A stretch of 7,735 nucleotides of DNA from an uncultured Pseudomonadota bacterium (GTDB lineage Bacteria > Pseudomonadota > Gammaproteobacteria > Burkholderiales > Burkholderiaceae): the NCBI GenBank assembly GCA_946480245.1, contig CAMLIZ010000191.1, positions 1 through 7,735 on the forward strand, given 5' to 3'. Of this stretch, positions 1 to 6,152 are shown in pieces. The notes beneath the pieces are model-generated. The model did not search any database, had not been told where the DNA came from, and saw nothing but the letters and a program-made list of their open reading frames with translations. The position numbers and the translations under genes were made by a program. Position 1 is the first letter of the stretch. Each line of letters starts with the position of its first letter.

Positions 1-881
1 TGTTCTGGTTCTACTCGCACCCGGCGGTCTACATCATGGTGCTGCCGGCGATGGGCGTGGTGAGCGAGATCATTCCCTGCTTCGCGCGCCGCCCGGTGTT
101 CGGCTACCGCTTCATGGCCTACGCGATCCTGGGCATCGCGAGCATCGGCTTCCTCGTGTGGGGGCACCACATGTTCGTCGCCGGGCAGTCGCTGGCGGCG
201 AGCATGGCGTTCTCGCTGCTGAGCTTCCTGGTGGCCATACCGTCGGCGATCAAGGTCTTCAACTGGACCGCCACGCTGCACAAGGGCTCCATCCGCTTCG
301 ATGCGCCGATGCTCTATGCGCTCGGCTTCGTGGGCCTGTTCACGATCGGCGGGCTCACCGGCCTGTTCCTGGCGTCGCTGTCGCTCGACGTGCACTTGTC
401 CGACACCTACTTCGTGGTCAGCCACTTCCACTACATCATGGTGGGCGGCTCGGTGATGGCGTACTTCGGCGGGCTGCACTTCTGGTGGCCCAAGATCACC
501 GGCCGCATGTACTCGGAGGTGTGGGCGCGCATCGCGGCGGTACTCATCTTCCTCGGCTTCAACTTCACCTTCTTCCCGCAGTACCTGCTGGGCATGCGCG
601 GCATGCCGCGGCGCTATCACACCTACCCGCCCGAGTTCCAGGTGCTCAACCTGTTTTCCTCCACCGGCGCGGTGGTGCTGGCGCTGGGCTACCTGCTGCC
701 GCTGGGCTACCTGGGCTGGTCGCTGTGGCACGGCGCACGCGCCGGCGCCAACCCGTTCGGTGCCACCGGGCTCGAATGGCAGACCAGCTCGCCGCCGCCC
801 AAGCACAACTTCGACACGCCGCCGAAGGCGCCGGAACGGGTGTACGACTACCACCCGGACCAGCCGGTGCGCGCCGGTTGA
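1..881 (+). CDS. ctaD: Cytochrome c oxidase subunit I, A2-type, C-terminal part (5' truncated)
   Basis: Catalytic subunit of a heme-copper oxygen reductase in the cytoplasmic membrane, reducing O2 to water and pumping protons. The gene enters from outside the window; the reading frame is set from base 3 and about 292 residues are visible. Visible motifs: YSHPAVY at 12-32, with the CuB histidine at 18-20 and the tyrosine that is cross-linked to it in this family at 30-32; the CuB pair WGHH at 159-170; SDTYF at 399-413; HFHY at 423-434, giving the heme a3 and heme a histidines; and the GMPRRY heme-propionate loop near 600-617. YSHPAV replaces GHPEV, so the D-channel glutamate is absent, as is known for A2-type (caa3-like) oxidases. 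The residue before DTY is Ser where mitochondrial-type enzymes have a Mg-binding His. The C-tail is soluble and rich in Pro and charged residues. The next gene starts 13 bases after the stop. Family assignment is secure; the subtype rests on the motif. Confidence 0.96.
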   Translation, partial: FWFYSHPAVYIMVLPAMGVVSEIIPCFARRPVFGYRFMAYAILGIASIGFLVWGHHMFVAGQSLAASMAFSLLSFLVAIPSAIKVFNWTATLHKGSIRFDAPMLYALGFVGLFTIGGLTGLFLASLSLDVHLSDTYFVVSHFHYIMVGGSVMAYFGGLHFWWPKITGRMYSEVWARIAAVLIFLGFNFTFFPQYLLGMRGMPRRYHTYPPEFQVLNLFSSTGAVVLALGYLLPLGYLGWSLWHGARAGANPFGATGLEWQTSSPPPKHNFDTPPKAPERVYDYHPDQPVRAG

Positions 882-894
882 GCGGTGGCCGCCC

Positions 895-1953
895 ATGAGC
901 GGGAACACCATCTGCTTGGCAGGCGCAAACGCCTTCCCCCTGCCGATGAACCGTGACATCCAAGCCGCCACGCTGTGGCGCATCCTGGCCGCGCTGCTGC
1001 TGCTGGCGCTGCTGTGGACACTTCGCGAGCCGGTGATGCTGATCTTCGGCGCGGTGCTGGTGGCGGCCACGCTGCGTGCCATGGCCGATCCGCTGGCCGA
1101 GCACACGCGGCTGTCGCCACGCGCGGCCACCGGCGTGATCCTGGTGACGGTGGCCGCCGTGCTGGTGGCCTGCCTGTGGCTGATGGGCGCGCCGCTGACC
1201 GAGCAATTGCACAACCTGCGCGAGCAACTGCCGCGCGCCTGGACGGCAGTGCGCGGCTGGATCCAGGCCCTGCCCTTCGGCCCGCGCCTGCTCGCGCTGG
1301 GCGACGACCTGCGCAGCGGGGAGCTGCCCTGGGCCAACATCGCCAGCGTGGCCACGGGCGCCGTGCAGGGCTTGAGCGCACTGGTGCTGATCGTGCTGAT
1401 GGGCCTGTACCTCGCGTTCGATGTCGGCATGTACCGCAACGGCCTGGTGCGGTTGTTCCCCACCGGGCGCCGCTCGGCCGTGGGCGACGCGCTGGACGCA
1501 GCCGGCCGGGCGCTGTCGCGCTGGCTGCTGGGGCAGGCCGTGGCGATGGTGGCGGTGGGCTCGGCCGTGGCCATCGGGCTGGCCCTGCTCGGCATGCCGA
1601 TGGCGCTGGCGCTCGGGCTGATCGCCGGGCTGCTGGAGTTCGTGCCCTTCTTCGGCCCCATCGCCTCCGGCCTGCTGGCCGTGCTGGTCGCGTTTGCGCA
1701 AGGGCCGGTGGACGCGCTGTACGTGGCGCTGCTGTTCCTCGGCATCCAGCAGGTCGAAGGCAACCTGCTGATCCCGCTGGTGCAGCGCTGGGCCGTGCAC
1801 CTGCCGCCGGCGCTGGGCGTGGCGTCGGTGCTGGTGTTCGGCTCGCTGTTCGGCCTGATGGGCGTGGTGTTCGGCACGCCGCTGATGGTGGTGACGATGG
1901 TGCTGGTGCAAAAGCTCTACATCGAGCGCGCGCTGGAGGGCAAGGCCGCATGA
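895..1953 (+). CDS. AI-2E family (PerM/YhhT-like) membrane transporter inside the oxidase operon
   Basis: Predicted inner-membrane protein of about 352 residues, close to the usual 340-370 of the AI-2E/PerM family. Members include the autoinducer-2 exporter TqsA and Na+/H+ antiporter-like proteins; most have no known substrate. The pattern fits the family: two hydrophobic helices near residues 26-60, a third near 76-98, a soluble loop, then a hydrophobic C-terminal half with EFVPFFGPI, QQVEGNLLIPLV and the terminal GLMGVVFGTPL. I chose ATG 895 because a weak GGTGG lies about six bases upstream and the gap to subunit I is short. ATG 946 (MNRDIQ) is a serious alternative giving 335 residues. 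The 3' end overlaps the subunit III start by ATGA. Its place between subunits I and III suggests co-expression with the oxidase; a role in the oxidase is not shown. Substrate unknown. Confidence 0.88.
   Translation: MSGNTICLAGANAFPLPMNRDIQAATLWRILAALLLLALLWTLREPVMLIFGAVLVAATLRAMADPLAEHTRLSPRAATGVILVTVAAVLVACLWLMGAPLTEQLHNLREQLPRAWTAVRGWIQALPFGPRLLALGDDLRSGELPWANIASVATGAVQGLSALVLIVLMGLYLAFDVGMYRNGLVRLFPTGRRSAVGDALDAAGRALSRWLLGQAVAMVAVGSAVAIGLALLGMPMALALGLIAGLLEFVPFFGPIASGLLAVLVAFAQGPVDALYVALLFLGIQQVEGNLLIPLVQRWAVHLPPALGVASVLVFGSLFGLMGVVFGTPLMVVTMVLVQKLYIERALEGKAA
1935..1940 (+). promoter_or_regulatory. Ribosome binding site of subunit III
   Basis: GGAGGG lies nine bases before ATG 1950, inside the last codons of the permease gene. 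It supports the start that overlaps the permease stop (ATGA, 1950-1953). Confidence 0.75.
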
Positions 1954-2597
1954 CTGCCTCAGCGCTGTCCCACGGCACCGAGCCCGCGCAACTCGAAGAC
2001 GAGCTGCCGCACGACACGGCGCAGCTCGGCATGTGGGTGTTCCTGGCCACCGAGGTGCTGTTCTTCGGCGGCCTGCTCGTGGCCTACCTCTATGGCCGCA
2101 CGCACTGGCCGCAGGGGTTCGCAGCGGCCAGCCGCCACACCGACGTGGTGCTGGGCACGCTGAACACCGGCGTGCTGCTCACCAGCAGCGCGCTGGTGGC
2201 GCTGGCCGTCGCCTGCGACGAGCATGCGCCGCGCCGCACCTGGGTGCCATGGCTGCTGGGTGCCGCGGCGGCGCTGGGCGTGGCCTTCCTCGTGATCAAG
2301 GGCATGGAGTACCGCAAGGAATGGCACGAGGGCCTGTTCCCCGGGCCGGGCTTCGAGCTCGCCGGCACGCCGGGTGCCGAGCTGTTCTTCATGCTGTATT
2401 TCGTGATGACCGGGCTGCATGCGCTGCACCTGCTGATCGGCATCGGCCTGCTCGGCGTGTTCGGCTACGGCACGCAGCGCATGCGGCCCTGGGCGCCCGC
2501 ACGGCGCGTGGAGGTGGCCGGCCTGTACTGGCACTTCGTGGACATCGTGTGGATCTTTCTCTACCCGCTGCTGTACCTCGTGAGCCGGCATTCATGA
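1950..2597 (+). CDS. ctaE: Cytochrome c oxidase subunit III
   Basis: Integral membrane subunit of 215 residues that accompanies subunit I. In this family it stabilises the active site and proton uptake and binds no redox metal. Recognised by the first-helix block LGMWVFLATEVLFFGG (residues 26-41, with the conserved acidic residue E35), the middle block around GTPGAELFFMLYFVMTGLHALH, and the C-terminal block YWHFVDIVWIFLYPLLYL. The length matches the shorter five-helix form seen in caa3- and bo3-type oxidases rather than the seven-helix mitochondrial form of about 260 residues. The start is supported by a strong ribosome site and by the ATGA overlap with the preceding permease. The stop overlaps the subunit IV start in another ATGA (2594-2597), so translational coupling is likely. 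Assignment is secure; coxC is an equivalent name. Confidence 0.96.
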   Translation: MTASALSHGTEPAQLEDELPHDTAQLGMWVFLATEVLFFGGLLVAYLYGRTHWPQGFAAASRHTDVVLGTLNTGVLLTSSALVALAVACDEHAPRRTWVPWLLGAAAALGVAFLVIKGMEYRKEWHEGLFPGPGFELAGTPGAELFFMLYFVMTGLHALHLLIGIGLLGVFGYGTQRMRPWAPARRVEVAGLYWHFVDIVWIFLYPLLYLVSRHS

Positions 2598-2950
2598 ACG
2601 ACAGCACCGCCGCCTTCTCGCGCCGTGCACGCCATGTGCTGGTGGTCTGGATCGCGCTGATCGCGCTGATGCTCACCAGCCTGGGCAGCGCCTACCTGCC
2701 GCTCGGGCCCTGGAACGCGGTGGCCGGCCTGGCGATTGCCGCCATCAAGTCGGGCATCGTGCTGTGGCTGTTCATGCACCTGGCGCGCGCCACCGTGCTG
2801 CTGCGCATCGTGGCGGCCACGGGCCTGGCCACGCTGGCGCTGCTGTTCGCCCTCACCGAGGTCGACTACGGCACCCGCAGCACCGAGCCCGCCACCATGC
2901 AGCAGCCGCAGCAGTTGCGGCCGCTGCGCCAAGGAGGATCGATCCGATGA
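2594..2950 (+). CDS. Cytochrome c oxidase subunit IV (prokaryotic, caa3 type)
   Basis: Small membrane subunit of 118 residues, within the usual 95-120. It has three helices, near residues 14-37, 43-64 and 69-92. The second carries the family signature AIAAIK followed by LWLFMHL (K52, M61, H62), typical of the COX4_pro/CtaF-like accessory subunit, which helps assemble or stabilise the oxidase and has no catalytic centre. The tail after residue 95 is polar and Gln-rich, and its last codons encode the ribosome site of the next gene. The start overlaps the subunit III stop (ATGA) and the stop overlaps the next start (ATGA). No strong ribosome site is seen before ATG 2594, so coupling from subunit III is likely. 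It sits where ctaF is found in caa3 operons; I leave the symbol blank because these small subunits are named inconsistently. Confidence 0.9.
   Translation: MNDSTAAFSRRARHVLVVWIALIALMLTSLGSAYLPLGPWNAVAGLAIAAIKSGIVLWLFMHLARATVLLRIVAATGLATLALLFALTEVDYGTRSTEPATMQQPQQLRPLRQGGSIR
2931..2937 (+). promoter_or_regulatory. Strong ribosome binding site of the SDR gene
   Basis: AAGGAGG, a near-perfect Shine-Dalgarno sequence nine bases before ATG 2947, inside the end of the subunit IV gene. It is the best ribosome site in the window. It fixes the SDR start and suggests that gene is translated well in its own right, not only by coupling. Confidence 0.85.
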
Positions 2951-3975
2951 CTGCCTACAAGCATGACCCGTCGCAACGCCGCCAGATCGTGGTGGTCACC
3001 GGCGCATCCGCCGGCGTGGGCCGCGCGGTGGCCTGCGAGTTCGCGCGCCACGGCTGGCGCGTGGCGCTGCTGGCGCGCGGCCATGACGGCCTGGAAGGCG
3101 CGCGTGCAGACGTCGAGCGCCTGGGCGGCCAGGCCATGGTGATCCCCACCGACGTGGCCGACGAAGCGCAGGTGGAAGCGGCCGCCGCCAAGGTGGAAGC
3201 CGAATGGGGCGAGATCGACGTGTGGGTCAACGACGCGATGGCCACCATCTTTGCGCCGGTGCTCAAGATCCGCCCCGACGACTACCGCCGCGCCACCGAG
3301 GTCACCTACCTGGGCGCGGTGTGGGGCACGATGGCCGCGCTCAAGCGCATGAAGGCACGCGACCGCGGCACCATCGTGCAAGTGGGCTCGGCGCTGGCGT
3401 ATCGCTCGATCCCGCTGCAGGCGCCGTACTGCGGCGCCAAGGCGGCCGTGCGTGGCTTCACCGACAGCGTGCGCTGCGAACTGGCGCACGACCGCAGCCG
3501 GGTGCACATCACGATGGTGCATCTGTCCGCGTTCAACACGCCGCAGTTCGAGTGGGGCCGCACCACGATGACCAAGCGCCCGCGGCCGATGGGCAAGATC
3601 TTCCAGCCCGAGGTGGCGGCGCAAGGCGTGTACTGGGCCGCCACGCATCGCCGGCGCGAGCTGTGGGTGGGCTGGCCCGCGGTGCAGGCGATCGTGGGCA
3701 CGCGCCTGATCCCGGGCCTGCTCGACCGCATGCTCGGGCGCAAGGCGGTGGACGGCCAGCACACCAACGAACCGCTGCCGGCCGACCGGCCCGACAACCT
3801 CTACGAACCGGTGGACGGCGACCTGGGCGACCACGGCGCGCACGGCCGCTTCGATGCGCAGGCCAAGCCGTTCAGCTTGCAACTGTGGCTGGACACGCAC
3901 CGCGGCACGGTGGCCGCGGCCGCGCTCGGCACCTGGCTGCTGGCGCGCATGGCGCTGCAGCGCCCGCGGCGCTGA
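2947..3975 (+). CDS. Short-chain dehydrogenase/reductase with C-terminal membrane anchor
   Basis: NAD(P)-dependent oxidoreductase of the SDR superfamily, 342 residues, longer than the roughly 250 of a classical SDR. Visible: the Rossmann motif TGASAGVG at residues 18-25; D69 of the adenine-binding loop; VNDA at 94-97 in place of the usual NNAG; S148; and the catalytic pair Y161 and K165 in YCGAK. The usual active-site Asn of the NxxG helix appears to be Thr in EVTYLG. After residue 250 comes an extension with a basic segment and a final hydrophobic stretch near 320-337 followed by QRPRR, probably one membrane helix ending in the cytoplasm. The substrate cannot be read from the sequence. Its place directly after subunit IV, with an ATGA overlap and a very strong ribosome site, shows co-expression with the oxidase, but no oxidase-related role is established. 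The start is certain. Confidence 0.92.
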   Translation: MTAYKHDPSQRRQIVVVTGASAGVGRAVACEFARHGWRVALLARGHDGLEGARADVERLGGQAMVIPTDVADEAQVEAAAAKVEAEWGEIDVWVNDAMATIFAPVLKIRPDDYRRATEVTYLGAVWGTMAALKRMKARDRGTIVQVGSALAYRSIPLQAPYCGAKAAVRGFTDSVRCELAHDRSRVHITMVHLSAFNTPQFEWGRTTMTKRPRPMGKIFQPEVAAQGVYWAATHRRRELWVGWPAVQAIVGTRLIPGLLDRMLGRKAVDGQHTNEPLPADRPDNLYEPVDGDLGDHGAHGRFDAQAKPFSLQLWLDTHRGTVAAAALGTWLLARMALQRPRR

Positions 3976-3983
3976 AGCGCTGG

Positions 3984-4904
3984 GTGGCGGTGGGGCACGA
4001 CCACGCCCATTCGCACGCGCACGGCGGCAACGCGCGGGCACTCGGCCTCACGCTCGTGCTGGTGCTGCTGGTGCTGGCCGCCGAGCTGGTCGGCGGGCTG
4101 GTGTCGGGCAGCCTGGCGCTGCTGTCGGATGCCGCGCACATGTTCACCGACGCGGCCGCGCTGGCGATCTCGCTGGCCGCGCAGCGCATCGGCGAACGGC
4201 CGGCCGACGACAAGCGCAGCTTCGGCTATCACCGCTTCGAGATCCTGGCGGCCGCGGTCAACGCCGTGCTGCTGATGCTGGCCGCCGCATACATCCTCTA
4301 CGAGGCATGGCACCGGCTGCAGCAGCCGCCGCAGATCGAGTCGGGCCTGATGCTGGGCATTGCGGTGCTCGGTCTGGCGGTCAACCTGCTCGGCATGCGG
4401 CTGCTGGCGGGTGGCCACGAGCACAACCTCAACGTGAAGGGCGCCTACCTCGAGGTGTGGAGCGACATGCTCGGCTCGGTGGGCGTGATCGTGGGCGCAT
4501 TGGTGATTCGCTTCACCGGCTGGGCCTGGGTGGATTCGCTGGTCGCCGTGGGCATCGGCCTGTGGGTGCTGCCGCGCACCTGGGCGCTGCTGAAGGCCAG
4601 CCTCAACGTGCTGCTGGAAGGCGTGCCCGAGGGCATCGACCTGGCCGAGGTGGAACGCGCGTTGACCGGCTGTGAAGGCGTGGCCGCCGTGCACGACCTG
4701 CATGTGTGGGCCATCGCCAGCGGCAAGGTCAGCCTGAGCGTGCATGCCGTGGTGCAGCCGCCGGCCGAGCCGGGCGACGCGCTGCTGCAGCGCCTGCGCT
4801 CGCTGCTGGCCGCGCGCTTCGACATCCACCACAGCACGGTGCAGCTCGAGGTGCAGCCCTGCGAGCAAGACGGCGACGGGCATCGCTTCGGCGCAGCGCA
4901 CTGA
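3984..4904 (+). CDS. czcD: Cation diffusion facilitator, CzcD-like Zn/Co/Cd exporter
   Basis: Inner-membrane metal/proton antiporter of about 306 residues that moves Zn2+ and, in CzcD homologues, Co2+ and Cd2+ out of the cytoplasm. The N-terminus is His-rich (HDHAHSHAH, residues 5-13). Six helices follow, then a cytoplasmic metal-sensing domain containing HDLHVWAI. In helix 2, SLALLSDAAHMFTD supplies H52 and D56 of the transport site. In helix 5 the matching motif is E157-V-W-S-D161, so Glu stands where Zn-specific members such as ZitB have His. From memory, the same YLEVWSD block is typical of Cupriavidus CzcD, so this looks like a subfamily trait. No ATG is available near the N-terminus: GTG 3984 (GAAG six bases upstream) and GTG 3990 (protein starting MGHDHAHS) are both possible. 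It begins 8 or 14 bases after the SDR stop, probably as the last gene of the operon. Confidence 0.93.
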   Translation: MAVGHDHAHSHAHGGNARALGLTLVLVLLVLAAELVGGLVSGSLALLSDAAHMFTDAAALAISLAAQRIGERPADDKRSFGYHRFEILAAAVNAVLLMLAAAYILYEAWHRLQQPPQIESGLMLGIAVLGLAVNLLGMRLLAGGHEHNLNVKGAYLEVWSDMLGSVGVIVGALVIRFTGWAWVDSLVAVGIGLWVLPRTWALLKASLNVLLEGVPEGIDLAEVERALTGCEGVAAVHDLHVWAIASGKVSLSVHAVVQPPAEPGDALLQRLRSLLAARFDIHHSTVQLEVQPCEQDGDGHRFGAAH

Positions 4905-4912
4905 AGACGCCC

Positions 4913-4925
4913 GCGGCTCAGCCGC
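4913..4925. terminator. Short hairpin between convergent genes (possible weak terminator)
   Basis: A 5-base stem GCGGC/GCCGC with a 3-base loop, spanning the stop codon of the minus-strand permease and lying nine bases after the czcD-like stop. There is no T-tract on either side, so it is not a standard intrinsic terminator. It is listed because it is the only visible structure where two transcripts converge. Confidence 0.25.
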
Positions 4926-6009
4926 CCGGGTCGGCGGCCTCGGCCGGCGCATCGCCCGGCGCGCCCTGCCCCAGCCATTCGTGCCACAGCGCCAGCCCCA
5001 TGGCGAGGATCACCGGGCCCACGAACAGGCCGATCAGGCCAAAGGCCGCAGCGCCACCGATGACGCCGAACATCACCAGCAGGAACGGCACGTGGGCCGC
5101 GCTGCTGATGACCAGCGGGCGCAGCAGGTTGTCGATCCAGCTCACCGCCAGCATGCCCCACAGCAGCAGGCCCACACCGGCCGCGGTGTGGCCAGTGAGC
5201 AGGAGCCACGCACCGATGGGCACCCACACCAGCGGCGTGCCCCAGGGCACCAGCGCGATGCCCGCCGTCAGCAGCGCCAGCAACACCGGCGCACGCACCC
5301 CTGCCGCCCAGTAGCCCAGGCCGGCCAGCGTGCCCTGCGCCAGCGCCGACAGCACGAGCCCGTACACGATGGCCTTGGTGGTGGCACCCACGGCCTGCAG
5401 ATAGCCTTCGGCGCGCGTGCCCATCACGCGCTGCAGTACCCGGCGCAGCTGCGCCACCAGCGCCTCGCCATCGCGGAACAGGAACAGCACCGTCACCAGT
5501 GCGAAGCCAAGCTTGGCGGCGTTGCGACCGGCGCCGCCCAGCACGTCGAGCACCTGGCCCGTTTCGCGCTCGACCCACAGGCGCGCCTGCTGGCGCAGCA
5601 CCGTCGGGTCGCGCGCCGTTTCGTCGAGCAGGTTCTGCAGCCAGTCACCCAGCCAAGGCACCGCGCGCAGCGCGTCGGGCAGCCGGTGCGGGCCGTTCAG
5701 CAGGTACTCCGACACGGCCGCGTAGCCGCGCGCCAGCTCCCCGCGCAGCATCAGCAGCAGCCACAGCAACGGCAGCACCACGGCGGCGGTGAGCAGCAGC
5801 GTCATCAGTGCAGCGCTCAGGGTGGCGCGCCCGCCCAGCGCCCGGCGCAAACGCGCGTTCAGCGGCCAAACCGTGTACGCCATGATCGCGGCCCACGCCA
5901 CCGGCACCAGGAACATCTGCATCACCGCATAAGCCAGCAGCAGCAGGCCTCCCACAAGCACGACGAGGGCGATGCGGCGGTTGTGGACCTGGGCGAAGGG
6001 ATCGGACAT
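4918..6009 (-). CDS. AI-2E family (YdiK/TqsA-like) membrane transporter
   Basis: Predicted inner-membrane protein of 363 residues with the AI-2E/PerM layout: N-terminal helix pair around ALVVLVGGLLLLAYAVMQMF, a third helix with TLLLTAAVVLPLLWLLL, a soluble middle section near residues 95-170, then a hydrophobic C-terminal half. Diagnostic segments are LFLFRDG, ALVPWGTPLVW, SWIDNLLRPLVI and FGLIGLFVGPVILAM. The C-tail is a soluble Gly/Ala/Pro segment. It belongs to a different branch from the family member at 895-1953: SWIDNLLRPLVI here against QQVEGNLLIPLV there. It is therefore not a recent duplicate. I chose ATG 6009 (MSDPFAQ); an in-frame GTG at 6039 would add ten residues but lies within the loop side of a stable hairpin. 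No good ribosome site is seen. It is convergent with the czcD-like gene and divergent from copA. Substrate unknown. Confidence 0.9.
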   Translation of the reverse strand: MSDPFAQVHNRRIALVVLVGGLLLLAYAVMQMFLVPVAWAAIMAYTVWPLNARLRRALGGRATLSAALMTLLLTAAVVLPLLWLLLMLRGELARGYAAVSEYLLNGPHRLPDALRAVPWLGDWLQNLLDETARDPTVLRQQARLWVERETGQVLDVLGGAGRNAAKLGFALVTVLFLFRDGEALVAQLRRVLQRVMGTRAEGYLQAVGATTKAIVYGLVLSALAQGTLAGLGYWAAGVRAPVLLALLTAGIALVPWGTPLVWVPIGAWLLLTGHTAAGVGLLLWGMLAVSWIDNLLRPLVISSAAHVPFLLVMFGVIGGAAAFGLIGLFVGPVILAMGLALWHEWLGQGAPGDAPAEAADPGG

Positions 6010-6030
6010 GGCGCAACCCGCGCATTGTCG

Positions 6031-6062
6031 GCGCAGCACCGGCGGGCCGGGCCGGTGCGCGC
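6031..6062. repeat. GC-rich inverted repeat (12-bp stem with one bulged A)
   Basis: GCGC, a bulged A (6035) and GCACCGGC pair perfectly with GCCGGTGC and GCGC around a 7-base loop (6044-6050). On the minus strand it lies 22 bases before the permease start, so it could fold in that transcript's leader. There is no T-tract, so it is probably not an intrinsic terminator. Even in such GC-rich DNA, a 12-base-pair stem with one bulge is notable. Its function is unknown; it may lower translation or limit read-through between the two divergent genes. Confidence 0.6.
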
Positions 6063-6096
6063 GGGCGCGGCTTGCGACAAATCATGCCGGCGCCTC

Positions 6097-6127
6097 TTGA
6101 CCTTCCCACCGTGACAAGCCTTATGGT
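6097..6127 (+). promoter_or_regulatory. Probable CueR/MerR-family copper-responsive promoter of copA
   Basis: TTGACC (-35, 6097-6102) and TATGGT (-10, 6122-6127) are separated by 19 bases. This over-long spacer is typical of promoters activated by MerR-family regulators through DNA distortion. The spacer starts with TTCCCACC and ends with GACAAGCCT. With the -35 it forms an ACCTTCC half-site, matching the left arm of known CueR operators (ACCTTCC...GGAAGGT); the right arm is only partly conserved. Transcription would start about 20 bases before the copA ATG. The regulator gene is not in the window. Copper induction is inferred from the site plus the identity of the downstream gene. Confidence 0.72.
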
Positions 6128-6152
6128 CTGCCGGTCGACCCTGTGACCCACG

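Noticed and set aside
646..1911. Long open frame on the minus strand opposite subunit I and the first permease
   Set aside because: The translation is a His/Gln/Arg-rich, low-complexity string with no domain. It is the expected by-product of high-GC codon use in the real plus-strand genes.
895..6009. The two AI-2E-family genes as a recent duplication
   Set aside because: Their conserved C-terminal motifs differ (QQVEGNLLIPLV against SWIDNLLRPLVI) and the rest shows little identity, so they are distant family members rather than a recent copy pair.
6010..6039. GTG start at 6039 extending the minus-strand permease by ten residues
   Set aside because: The extra residues (MLRRQCAGCA) do not look like a family N-terminus, the GTG lies within a stable hairpin and no ribosome site precedes it. 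ATG 6009 fits better.
4744..6114. Long plus-strand open frame opposite the minus-strand permease
   Set aside because: The product is Gln/Arg/His-rich and lacks hydrophobic segments. The minus strand encodes a full AI-2E-family protein over the same bases.
6061..6152. Divergent minus-strand promoter for the permease in the same spacer
   Set aside because: The best -35/-10-like pair on the minus strand (TTGTCA and CATGAT) is 25 bases apart, too far to support a sigma-70 promoter. I could not assign one.
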